Notes under the pieces: generated by a model
Database searches by the model: none
Told to the model about the DNA's origin: nothing
What the model saw: the letters and a program-made list of their open reading frames with translations, nothing else
Origin: Thalassobacterium sedimentorum
GTDB lineage: Bacteria; Verrucomicrobiota; Verrucomicrobiia; Opitutales; Coraliomargaritaceae
Reading direction: 5' to 3'
NCBI RefSeq assembly: GCF_031127905.1
Contig: NZ_JARXIC010000033.1
Location: 1 to 35,829, forward strand
DNA length: 35,829 nucleotides
Shown: piece by piece, positions 25,539 through 33,259 of the stretch
How positions within the stretch are numbered: position 1 is the first letter of the stretch
How the letters are laid out: each line of letters starts with the position of its first letter
Position numbers and translations under genes: made by a program

Positions 25539-25842
25539 GTTTTACTTGATTATACAATAGAATGCGAATTGTGCTCCGCAAGTTAAAGGCCGCGAGCTAG
25601 CCAAGCCTTTTGAACATTTCTTCTGGCACTTGTTGACGAATTCGCGATGGGGAATATTCATTAAATTGTACCCATTCGAAAAAAGTTTGGTCCTAATAGA
25701 TATGTCTTTTGTAACGTAACCTCGGTTCTCGGAACCGGGCGATGGCGATCGCCCCCAAAACAAAGTTTCGAGGCTTCGCAAAGGCCAAGCTTATAGATCA
25801 TATATTTTTAGAAGTGGTTTATATGACTCGCACAGTTTCAGT
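25539..25842. other. Intergenic region with two adjacent hairpins
   Basis: About 300 bases without a credible gene; the minus-strand frame 25542-25781 has no recognisable content. Two hairpins stand side by side. CGGTTC (25723-25728) pairs with GAACCG (25732-25737). GGGCGAT (25737-25743) pairs with ATCGCCC (25748-25754). They could be a terminator-like pair or the core of a small structured RNA. Confidence 0.4.
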
Positions 25843-26106
25843 ATGCACAATTCAGATATCCCCACTTTATTGATCGTTTTTCAAGTAATCTTTTTTTGTG
25901 GCTTTATGCTGTTTGGTATCGGAGCTTTCGCGTTTTGGATATGGATGTTAGTGGATTGCTTGAAGTATGAAAGTTCGGATGGAAATGATAAGCTAGTCTG
26001 GGTTTTAGTGATCGTGTTCACAAACTGGATCGGAGCCTTAATTTATTTTCTGGTACGTCGTGGTGAGCGTCGGCGTTTGGCCGATTCCAGGCCGAGGAGA
26101 CGTTAA
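25843..26106 (+). CDS. Small membrane protein with PLDc_N (phospholipase D N-terminal) domain
   Basis: This 87-residue protein has two membrane helices (about 8-36 and 49-68). Between them is the loop WMLVDCLKYE, then KLVWVLVIVFTNWIGALIYF, which matches the PLDc_N domain ('w..ll.Dil.......klvW.lvvl..p..G.liYl'). It ends in a very basic cytoplasmic tail (RRGERRRLADSRPRRR). Stand-alone PLDc_N proteins are common; their role is unknown. Confidence 0.82.
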   Translation: MHNSDIPTLLIVFQVIFFCGFMLFGIGAFAFWIWMLVDCLKYESSDGNDKLVWVLVIVFTNWIGALIYFLVRRGERRRLADSRPRRR

Positions 26107-26181
26107 AATGAAGGTTCATTCTGATACAGGACGATCTGGAGGAATCATTAGATTGCGACACAAATTTATCACAGCCCGAAA

Positions 26182-26215
26182 GGCTACAGTAACGTGATAC
26201 GTAGCCCCTGGGGCT
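26182..26215. terminator. Hairpin cluster between convergent genes, possible bidirectional terminator
   Basis: GGCTAC (26182-26187) pairs with GTAGCC (26201-26206), and AGCCCC (26203-26208) pairs with GGGGCT (26210-26215), so two alternative hairpins share bases. The cluster lies between the PLDc_N gene ending at 26106 and the ParB-like gene ending at 26235, which converge. There is no T-run, so the terminator call is tentative. Confidence 0.35.
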
Positions 26216-26234
26216 TGAGCATTATAGGTCGTTC

Positions 26235-27065
26235 TTAGGCGATGCCTTTTTCGGTGGCCAACCAGCGCTCGATGCGGCGCACGGCGTCGGGACGGCGTGG
26301 GTCGTCGGGCTTCATGCGGTTGAGCAAATTAAGTGCGGTTTCGGCGTAGTCGATGGCCGTGGCGCTCTTTAGTTTGTCGAGTTCGGAGTGCTTGATTTCG
26401 CCTTCGCGAATCATTTTCCGGGCGTCAGCTTCGATCTCCATGCTAGCGCCGCCTGTGCCGCGTTCTTCGCCTTTACCTTTGGCACCGCCGCCCCCGCCGC
26501 CGCCTGAGCCTTCGCTGGGAGAGCCGTCGTTCTCGACTTTTTGACTGCCGCCGCGTGGTTCACGCTCGATACCGGTCGGGTATTGTTTGCCATCTTTGCC
26601 AGTGACCTGGCTTTGGCTCTCGATGCGGTTTTCCTTTTCCATCTCCATCCGGCAGCGCCGGACGAGATCGGGGGAAACTTTGCACATGGAGGCGATCAGC
26701 GCGTTGGACATTTCCGGCCACTCTTCGAGTGCAATCTCCGCTGCGTTACGCTTGTCGGCGTTGGAACGGTAGATGCCGTTGGTGACATTGGCACCGAGTG
26801 CGTGACGCAGGGCATCTGTGCGTGAGCCTTCATGTACTTCGGCAGGAATCTCGTCGTATTCATTGCGTTGCGCAGCAAGGAAGCGGTGAAAGCCGTCGGC
26901 CAGCCAATACTTGGTGCCGTCGTAGTAAGTGATTATTGGAGGAAACTGAGCAGCTTCTAGCATGGCTTCAGCGTAGCTGGAAATGGCTTCGTCGTTGGTG
27001 GCGACGCGTGCTTGGGTGCCGCCGTAAATGTCAATTTTGTCGAGTCGTAAATCTTTGGTTTGCAT
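26235..27065 (-). CDS. Orphan ParB-like (ParB/Srx N-domain) protein
   Basis: This 276-residue protein has a ParB N-terminal domain (about 1-100) with the signature DGFHRFLAAQ (57-66) and upstream TQARVATNDEAISSYAEAM. A helix-turn-helix-like segment follows (NALIASMCKVSPDLVRRCR). A Gly-rich linker (GSGGGGGGGAKGKGEE, near 190) separates this from a C-terminal helical domain. There is no ParA partner and no parS seen nearby, so a chromosome-segregation role is unlikely. Comparable orphan ParB-like proteins occur in planctomycetes and verrucomicrobia; the function is unknown. Confidence 0.78.
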   Translation of the reverse strand: MQTKDLRLDKIDIYGGTQARVATNDEAISSYAEAMLEAAQFPPIITYYDGTKYWLADGFHRFLAAQRNEYDEIPAEVHEGSRTDALRHALGANVTNGIYRSNADKRNAAEIALEEWPEMSNALIASMCKVSPDLVRRCRMEMEKENRIESQSQVTGKDGKQYPTGIEREPRGGSQKVENDGSPSEGSGGGGGGGAKGKGEERGTGGASMEIEADARKMIREGEIKHSELDKLKSATAIDYAETALNLLNRMKPDDPRRPDAVRRIERWLATEKGIA

Positions 27066-27259
27066 AGTGAGCGCGCCTTTTTGATCAAGGGATTCGTGGA
27101 TGACAACTGGAGATTTTAAAATGTAGGCAAATAGGCCGCAGGACTGCGTTTTTTCGTAAATGTCATTGACCTTATTTGCGCGCGGCTTTGCCTTTAATCG
27201 CTGATATCAGGTATGCTTTTGTGCCTGATAAGACCCTGAACTGAATTCTACCCACTACC

Positions 27260-29224
27260 ATGACAACTGATAATTCCTCGATGGAATCGGTCTCGCATGA
27301 GCACCGCAAGTTTCCCCCTGCCTCTGAATTTGCTGCGTCTGCCCACATTAGTGGTGAAGCTGCCTATAAAGCGCTCTACGAAAAGAGCATTCAAGACCCG
27401 GAAGCTTTCTGGGCCGAAGCGGCTGAAGAGCTACATTGGTTTAAAAAGTGGGACAGCGTGTTGGACACATCCGAAGCGCCGTTTTTTAAATGGTTTGATG
27501 GCAGTCGCACTAATCTTTCTTACAACTGCCTAGACCGTCACATTGAAGCGGGGCGTGGTGACAAGATCGCGATCCACTGGGAGGGCGAACCGGGCGATGC
27601 GCGTGACATTAGTTACAAGCAGATGCACCTCGAAGTCTGCCGTTTCGCCAATGCGATGAAGGCGCGTGGTGTGAAAAAGAGCGATCGTATCGCAATTTAT
27701 TTGCCGATGATTCCGGAGTTGGCCATTGCGGTGCTGGCTTGTGCGCGTATCGGTGCGGTGCACTCGGTGATTTTTGCGGGCTTCTCTGCGGACTCGATTC
27801 GTGACCGTGTGCTCGATAGTGAGACCTGCATGGTGATCACTGCCGATGGGGGCTACCGCCGTGGCAAGATGTTGGAATTAAAGCAGATCGTGGATGAAGG
27901 CATTGCGGGCTGTGAGTGCGTGAAAGATGTGGTCGTAGTGAAGCGTGGTGATGCACACCCGGTCGACTGCAACATGCAGGAAGGTCGCGACAGCTGGTAT
28001 CATGATTTAGTGGCCGATGTGGAGGACGAATGCCCGGCTGAGGAGATGGAGGCGGAGGATCTCCTCTTCTTGCTCTACACCAGTGGTACCACTGGTAAGC
28101 CTAAGGGCATCATGCACACCACTGCGGGCTACCAAGTGTATAGTTATTTGACTTCGAAGTATGTCTTCGACCTCAAACAGGATGATGTGTATTGGTGCAC
28201 CGCTGATGTGGGCTGGATCACCGGGCACACTTATATCGTGTATGGCATCATGCAAAATGGCGTCACTCAGGTGATGTATGAGGGCGCGCCCAACCATCCG
28301 GATGAAGGGCGCTTCTGGGACATTATTGAGAAGTATAAAGTATCGATTTTCTACACGGCACCGACTGCGATTCGTGCCTTTATGAAGTGGGGCGACGACT
28401 GGGTAACTCGTAAAGATCTGTCGTCTTTGCGCCTGCTTGGCACTGTGGGAGAGCCGATCAACCCTGAGGCGTGGATGTGGTATCATAAGATGATCGGGGC
28501 GGAACGTTGCCCGATTGTGGATACCTGGTGGCAAACCGAAACCGGCGGCCACATGTTGACGCCGATGCCGGGCGCGACCGCGACCAAGCCAGGCTGCGCG
28601 ACTCTGCCGTTTTTCGGGATCGAGCCTGCAATTTTGACCGACGATGGTGAGACGGTGGAAGCGGGCATTCTCGCAATTAAGAAACCGTGGCCGGGCATGT
28701 TGCGCGGTATCTACGGAGATCCGCAGCGCTTTAAAGGCACCTACTGGTGCAAGTGGGACGGCAAATATTATTTCCCCGGCGATGGTGCCCGCCGTGATGA
28801 GGATGGCTACATCTGGATTCTTGGCCGCGTGGACGACGTTGTGAATGTATCCGGTCACCGTATCGGCACTGCCGAGTTGGAGAGCGTATTTGTCGAGCAC
28901 AAGGATGTGGCTGAATCTGCGGTGGTCGGTGTGCCACACGAGATCAAGGGACAGGGGCTGGTCGCCTTTGTGACCGTGATCGATGGGCGTGAGCAAGATG
29001 ACCACTTGCGCAAGGAGCTGGTCACGATGATCGATAAGAGCATCGGGAAATTTGCCCGCCCTGAGCGTATCTTGTTTTCCTCGGATCTGCCCAAGACGCG
29101 CTCTGGTAAGATTATGCGCCGCATCTTGCGTGACATCGCCGAAGGCAAAGAGCTCGGTAATGTGACGACACTGGCCGATCCAACAGTGGTCCAGGATTTA
29201 CAGCAGCAATATTTGAAAGGCTGA
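27260..29224 (+). CDS. acs: Acetyl-CoA synthetase (AMP-forming)
   Basis: At 654 residues this is a full-length Acs. It has the AMP-binding P-loop YTSGTTGKPKGIMHTTAG, the ADVGWITGHTYIVYG core, DTWWQTETGG, GRVDDVVNVSGHRIGTAE, and the C-terminal catalytic and acetylation-site lysine K617 in KTRSGKIMRR. It activates acetate to acetyl-CoA through acetyl-AMP in the cytoplasm. It stands alone. The stop TGA at 29222-29224 is followed after one base by the first GTAG foot of a REP array, so REPs sit exactly at its 3' end. Confidence 0.97.
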   Translation: MTTDNSSMESVSHEHRKFPPASEFAASAHISGEAAYKALYEKSIQDPEAFWAEAAEELHWFKKWDSVLDTSEAPFFKWFDGSRTNLSYNCLDRHIEAGRGDKIAIHWEGEPGDARDISYKQMHLEVCRFANAMKARGVKKSDRIAIYLPMIPELAIAVLACARIGAVHSVIFAGFSADSIRDRVLDSETCMVITADGGYRRGKMLELKQIVDEGIAGCECVKDVVVVKRGDAHPVDCNMQEGRDSWYHDLVADVEDECPAEEMEAEDLLFLLYTSGTTGKPKGIMHTTAGYQVYSYLTSKYVFDLKQDDVYWCTADVGWITGHTYIVYGIMQNGVTQVMYEGAPNHPDEGRFWDIIEKYKVSIFYTAPTAIRAFMKWGDDWVTRKDLSSLRLLGTVGEPINPEAWMWYHKMIGAERCPIVDTWWQTETGGHMLTPMPGATATKPGCATLPFFGIEPAILTDDGETVEAGILAIKKPWPGMLRGIYGDPQRFKGTYWCKWDGKYYFPGDGARRDEDGYIWILGRVDDVVNVSGHRIGTAELESVFVEHKDVAESAVVGVPHEIKGQGLVAFVTVIDGREQDDHLRKELVTMIDKSIGKFARPERILFSSDLPKTRSGKIMRRILRDIAEGKELGNVTTLADPTVVQDLQQQYLKG

Positions 29225-29742
29225 GGTAGGGCTCTTTCGCCGAGAGAGCCGTTGGCGGGTTAGAGGCTGTGTGCGTCTGCGATGTTCGTCTTCGTTTGTG
29301 GCTGGATCGGCGAACGGACCTGTTGAGGTAGGGCTCTCTCGCCGAGAGAGCCATTGGCGGGTTAGAGGCTGTGTGCGTCTGCGATGCTCGTCTTCGTTTG
29401 CGGCTGGATCTGCGAACGGACCTGTTGAGGTAGGGCTCTCTCGCCGAGAGAGCCGTTGGCGGGTTAGGCTGTGTGCGTCTGCGATGCTCGTTTTCGTTTG
29501 CGGCTGGATCGGCGAACGGAGCTGTTGAGGTAGGGCTCTCTCGCCGAGAGAGCCGTTGGTGGATGAGGCTGTGTGCGTCTGCGATGCTCGTCTTCGTTCG
29601 CGGCTGAATCGGCGAACGGACCTGTTGAGGTAGGGCTCTCTCGCCGAGAGAGCCGTTGGCGGGTGAGGCTGTGTGCGTCTGTGATGCTCGTCTTCGTTTG
29701 CGGCTGTATCGTCAAACGGACGCCTCGGCGAGGCGTCCCTAC
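29225..29742 (+). repeat. Tandem REP array: five class A REPs of 100-102 bp period, closed by one class B REP
   Basis: Class A units begin with GTAG at 29226, 29328, 29430, 29530 and 29630. Each is followed by a 21-nt palindrome with arms GGCTCTCTCG and CGAGAGAGCC around a central C. The first copy has T for C at arm position 7, leaving a T-G wobble. The units repeat every 100-102 bp with a conserved body. A class B palindrome (arms GGACGCCTCG and CGAGGCGTCC, 29718-29738) in the opposite orientation with CTAC (29739-29742) closes the array. GTAG beside a hairpin is the recognition layout of RAYT transposases. The open frames here are artefacts. Confidence 0.93.
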
Positions 29743-29808
29743 CTGGCGTGCCTACTCATCGGACTCTTTTAATTGCATTTTGGGCAGGCTTTTGTTGTCA
29801 TTTTTTGT

Positions 29809-30258
29809 ATGTTACCAGAGCGTAAGCAATTGCCACATGGTGTGCCTTCTTGGGTGGCGGAGGGGGCGATCTATTTTGTGACAGTTAATTGTGCGAAGCG
29901 TGAGACGAATCAACTTTGTCGGGAAGATGTGGCTGTTGAGTTAAAAGGCAGTATTCAGTTTCGACATCAGAAACGAGAGTGGTGGGTTCGACTATGTGTG
30001 TTGATGCCGGATCATCTTCATTTACTGATTTCCTTTTCTCGTGAGGTGTCGATGAGTGCTTCGATGGCTAATTGGAAGCGTTTTACGGCGCGTAAGTTGG
30101 GAGTTGGTTGGCAGCGTGATTTTTTTGATCATCGTATTCGTGATCTTCATTCACTTGAAGAAAAGGAGCATTATATTCGTCTGAATCCAGTCCGAAAGGG
30201 GCTGTGTAAGCAGCCATGTGATTGGCCTTACTGTTGGGATTCGGACGATTTCGCGTAG
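29809..30258 (+). CDS. REP-associated tyrosine transposase (RAYT, Y1 family)
   Basis: With the start at the ATG at 29809 (MLPERK), the protein has 149 residues. It carries the HUH motif HLH (69-71) in LMPDHLHLLIS and the catalytic tyrosine Y122 in EHYIRLNPVRKGL, the two hallmarks of Y1/RAYT transposases. RAYTs cut single-stranded DNA at REP hairpins next to a GTAG-like tetranucleotide. REPs lie on both sides (class B ending 29742, class A from 30273), the usual layout for a RAYT and its substrates. It is a single-copy domesticated-type transposase gene here and looks intact. Confidence 0.93.
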   Translation: MLPERKQLPHGVPSWVAEGAIYFVTVNCAKRETNQLCREDVAVELKGSIQFRHQKREWWVRLCVLMPDHLHLLISFSREVSMSASMANWKRFTARKLGVGWQRDFFDHRIRDLHSLEEKEHYIRLNPVRKGLCKQPCDWPYCWDSDDFA

Positions 30259-30272
30259 AGCGGTCTGTTCAG

Positions 30273-30385
30273 GTAGGGCTCTCTCGCCGAGAGAGCCGTT
30301 AGTCGAGGGCGTTTTGTGTGTCTGTAATTTTCGTCTTCGTCTGCGGCCGGATCGACGAACGGACGCCTCGGCGAGGCGTCCCTAC
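30273..30385. repeat. REP pair (class A + class B) downstream of the RAYT gene
   Basis: A class A REP (GTAG 30273-30276, palindrome 30277-30297) and an inverted class B REP (palindrome 30361-30381, CTAC 30382-30385) form a BIME-like pair. The CTA at 30382-30384 is the reverse complement of the TAG stop codon of the LacI-type regulator, so the REP foot provides that stop. Confidence 0.9.
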
Positions 30386-31431
30386 CTGTTGATTACTAAT
30401 GATCGCACGGTTTTTCCGTCGACCCAAGAGCCGCTGATCAAGGTGGCTCTGGGGTAGGGGGGCACGCCGCTTTCGCCGCTGTGAATCATACTGATGACCA
30501 TGTCGATGGCGGCCTCGCCGCAGACGTCGTTGTGCTGATTCATTCCGGCCCATTCGGGCGCGGCTGCGCGGTGCTCGAGTTGCAGGAGTCCTATATCTTG
30601 CGGCACCTTCAGTCCCAGCGCTTCCACCCAGTCGTGCACCTTGTTGTAGAGCGTGAAAATGACATCGGGTTTTTCATGTTCGAGCCATTGTTGAAACAGT
30701 TGTGGCTGGGCTTCGGCCTCGGCTACTTGATAGAAGGGCGTGAGTCGTTGTTGGCTCGGTAGTGAGGATTGCCCAATCTGATAGCCTGCGGTGAAGCGCC
30801 CTTCGACTAGCTGATCGATGGTTCGATCAAGCACCAGGCCTGGACGACGATAGCCGCGTGCTAGCACATTTTCAAAGGCGCGCAGGGTGATGATGTGATG
30901 ATCGGTGCAGGCGAAGGACAGTGCAGGTTTGCGCGTGCGCACCCCTGTGACCACGCAAGGATACTGCTCCCAGGTTTCGGCGAAAGCCTCTGGTAGACGG
31001 TTACTGCGCATCAGCCCCACCACCACTACACCGCGAATAGCGCGAGCTCTGAGGATTTGATTTAGTCGCCGTCCGTCTAGGTCGGGGTCGTGTAGCCAAA
31101 AGTGGTCTAAGCTGTAGCCCATCTGACGCGCGCGTCGTTGACAGCCCTGCACGTAGGTAGGAATGGTTGGGTGGCGGGTAAATGCCTGCGGATCTTGGTT
31201 GGCGTTTAGCAGGGCGAGCGATGCCTTGGGCCCCGTGCTGTTTCCCGATCGCAATTCGGCCATTAGGTGCGCTACGGTGGGGTTGCGCTGGTAGCCGAGT
31301 TCGTCGGCGATCTGCTTGATGCGCTGGCGTGTGGCCTCCGGGATTTGAGGATCATTGCGCAATGCCAGCGATACGGTGTTTTTGGAAACTCCGGCTTTTT
31401 CGCCGATGGTGGACATGGTCACGCGCTTCAT
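30382..31431 (-). CDS. LacI-family transcriptional regulator, probable arabinose operon regulator
   Basis: The start is the ATG at 31431 (a GTG one codon upstream is possible), giving 349 residues. The N-terminal LacI helix-turn-helix is clear: TMSTIGEKAGVSKNTVSLAL, then ATRQRIKQIADELGYQRN. The rest is a sugar-binding sensor domain. It is divergent from araBAD with only about 80 bp between, so control of arabinose use is the likely role. The last residues (SLVINR) run directly into a stop codon formed by the GTAG foot of a class B REP, so the natural 3' end may have been replaced or shortened. Confidence 0.9.
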   Translation of the reverse strand: MKRVTMSTIGEKAGVSKNTVSLALRNDPQIPEATRQRIKQIADELGYQRNPTVAHLMAELRSGNSTGPKASLALLNANQDPQAFTRHPTIPTYVQGCQRRARQMGYSLDHFWLHDPDLDGRRLNQILRARAIRGVVVVGLMRSNRLPEAFAETWEQYPCVVTGVRTRKPALSFACTDHHIITLRAFENVLARGYRRPGLVLDRTIDQLVEGRFTAGYQIGQSSLPSQQRLTPFYQVAEAEAQPQLFQQWLEHEKPDVIFTLYNKVHDWVEALGLKVPQDIGLLQLEHRAAAPEWAGMNQHNDVCGEAAIDMVISMIHSGESGVPPYPRATLISGSWVDGKTVRSLVINR

Positions 31432-31512
31432 CACACTAGCTATGTGTCTGCTTACATTACTGTCAAGTATTGGGCGGCTTCCTTCTGTGCGGCGAGCCTG
31501 TAGTTTTACAGC
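31432..31512. promoter_or_regulatory. Divergent promoter region between LacI-type regulator and araB
   Basis: About 80 bp. An imperfect palindrome, ACACTAGCTATGTG around a TAGCTA centre (31433-31446), lies directly upstream of the regulator ATG and could be its operator. No clear -35/-10 pair stands out. The assignment is by position and symmetry only. Confidence 0.3.
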
Positions 31513-33171
31513 ATGTCTTATACCCTCGGAATCGATTATGGCACCAATTCGGTGCGTGCACTTATTGTCAATTGCCAGACTGGCGAGGAACTTGCCGCTG
31601 GGGTAGTGAATTATCCCAGTGGGCAGCAGGGCATTTTATTGGATGCCAAGGACGCGCATGTCGCGCGGCAAAGTCCGGCTGATTATTTGTATGGGCTAGA
31701 AGAGTCGGTGCGCATCGCCTTGGCTCAGGCGAATCAGCGCGACGATTTCGACGCCAAAGATGTGATTGGCATTGGCGTGGATAGCACGGGCTCCAGTCCC
31801 ATACCTGTGGATGCCAGCAATACACCGCTGGCATTGGACGCGGCGTGGAAGGATCACCTCGCTGCGCAGTGCTGGTTATGGAAGGACCATACCAGTCATG
31901 CCGAGGCGAAGCGTATTACCGAACTGGCGGCGGCGCATCGTCCGCAATACATCGCGAAGTGCGGAAATATTTATTCCTCCGAGTGGTGGTGGAGTAAGAT
32001 CTGGCATTGCTTAAACGTGGCTCCCGAGGTCTTCGAGGCCGCTTACAGTTGGGTGGAACTCTGCGATTATGTGCCCTCTGTGCTGGCCGGTGTTAAAGAC
32101 CCGAAGCAAGTGGTGCGTGGGATCTGCGCGGCGGGGCATAAGGCACTCTACGCGGAAGACTGGGGCGGTTTGCCAGACAAAGAATTTTTGAGTTTGCTCG
32201 ACCCCAAGCTCGCCGATTTGCGTGACCGTCTTTACACGCAGGCAGTTGATATTTCCCACTCAGCTGGCAAGCTCTGTGCCGAGTGGGCAGAGGCCTTAGG
32301 CTTGCCAGCAGGCATCGAGATCGCAGTCGGTGAGTTCGATGTGCACTTTGGCGCGATCGGCTGTGGCGTGACTGAGGGCACCTTAGTCAAAGTGATTGGC
32401 ACGTCCACCTGTGATTGTGGCGTCGTGTCGGCAGAAAATACCGTAGCCGACATTCCCGGGATTTGTGGCATCGTGAAAGGTGCGATTTTGCCGGGATTCT
32501 ACGGCATCGAAGCCGGTCAAAGCGCTTGTGGCGATCTCTTTAAATGGTGGGTGGAAACCGCCTGTCAAAACGACGAGTCCATGCACCGCGACTTGACCGA
32601 AGCCGTGGCTAGCCAGCGTCCCGGGCAGAGTGGCCTCTTAGCTTTGGATTGGAATAATGGAAACCGCACCGTACTGGTGGACCAACGATTGACCGGACTC
32701 ATTCTGGGCCAAACCTTGCACACCACACAGGCTGAGATTTACCGCGCCTTGATTGAAGCCACCGCCTTCGGGGCGCGCATGATCATTGAACGCATCGAGG
32801 CCTATGGCGTGCCGATCGAGCGCGTTGTTTGTGCCGGGGGCATCGCCGAGAAGAATGCGCTGCTGATGCAGATCTATGCAGACGTGACCGGGCGTGAAAT
32901 GCGCGTGTCCGGCTCCTCACAAGCCTGTGCCTTGGGCTCCGCTGTCGGAGCCGCCGTGCTGGCAGGCGCACACCCTGACTTTAGCAGCGCGCAGGCCGCG
33001 ATGACCTCACTTAAGGACATCGTCTATCGCCCTGATCCAGCGGCGCATGCCACCTACAATCAACTCTTTAAATTGTATCAGGAAATTCATGACGCCTTCG
33101 GTGGCGTCAACAGCAATGCCGACCTGGGGCAGGTGATGAAGCAACTGCTCAATATTAAGGAAAGCATTTAA
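31513..33171 (+). CDS. araB: L-ribulokinase
   Basis: This 552-residue FGGY kinase starts YTLGIDYGTNSVRALIV, the AraB phosphate-1 motif, and carries GIGVDSTGSSPIPVD, GEFDVHFGAIGCGV and the C-terminal FGGY segment (FGARMIIERIEAYGVPIERV, then GGIAEKNALLMQIYADV). The Trp-rich segment SSEWWWSKIWH is typical of ribulokinase. It phosphorylates L-ribulose, the second step of L-arabinose breakdown. It is the first gene of araB-araA-araD. Confidence 0.96.
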   Translation: MSYTLGIDYGTNSVRALIVNCQTGEELAAGVVNYPSGQQGILLDAKDAHVARQSPADYLYGLEESVRIALAQANQRDDFDAKDVIGIGVDSTGSSPIPVDASNTPLALDAAWKDHLAAQCWLWKDHTSHAEAKRITELAAAHRPQYIAKCGNIYSSEWWWSKIWHCLNVAPEVFEAAYSWVELCDYVPSVLAGVKDPKQVVRGICAAGHKALYAEDWGGLPDKEFLSLLDPKLADLRDRLYTQAVDISHSAGKLCAEWAEALGLPAGIEIAVGEFDVHFGAIGCGVTEGTLVKVIGTSTCDCGVVSAENTVADIPGICGIVKGAILPGFYGIEAGQSACGDLFKWWVETACQNDESMHRDLTEAVASQRPGQSGLLALDWNNGNRTVLVDQRLTGLILGQTLHTTQAEIYRALIEATAFGARMIIERIEAYGVPIERVVCAGGIAEKNALLMQIYADVTGREMRVSGSSQACALGSAVGAAVLAGAHPDFSSAQAAMTSLKDIVYRPDPAAHATYNQLFKLYQEIHDAFGGVNSNADLGQVMKQLLNIKESI

Positions 33172-33202
33172 TCAGACCACTGAGTTGTGGCCTAGCCACT
33201 GC

Positions 33203-33226
33203 GGTCTTCACAAGTGAAGCCCCTAC
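33203..33226 (-). repeat. Third REP-like hairpin class between araB and araA
   Basis: On the minus strand this reads GTAG (33226-33223) followed by a 20-nt imperfect palindrome. Base pairs GG/CC and CTTCAC/GTGAAG flank a TT centre (33222-33203), with one mismatch. The GTAG foot and GG...CC ends match the class A and B REPs, but the stem is unrelated. A separate short hairpin GTGGC-CTA-GCCAC lies just upstream (33186-33198). It could be a REP served by another RAYT, or an intercistronic mRNA hairpin. Confidence 0.6.
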
Positions 33227-33259
33227 AACTTCCTCTAAAATTCAACTTTAAAAAAAAAT

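Noticed and set aside
25542-25781. 79-codon minus-strand frame
   Set aside because: It has no recognisable content, spans two hairpins and has no start signal.
28007-29005. 332-codon minus-strand frame
   Set aside because: It is antisense to the highly conserved acs gene and shows no recognisable protein content.
29112-29881. Repetitive open frames on both strands in the REP tandem array
   Set aside because: They arise from the 100-bp REP units, have no start signals and overlap acs or the transposase.
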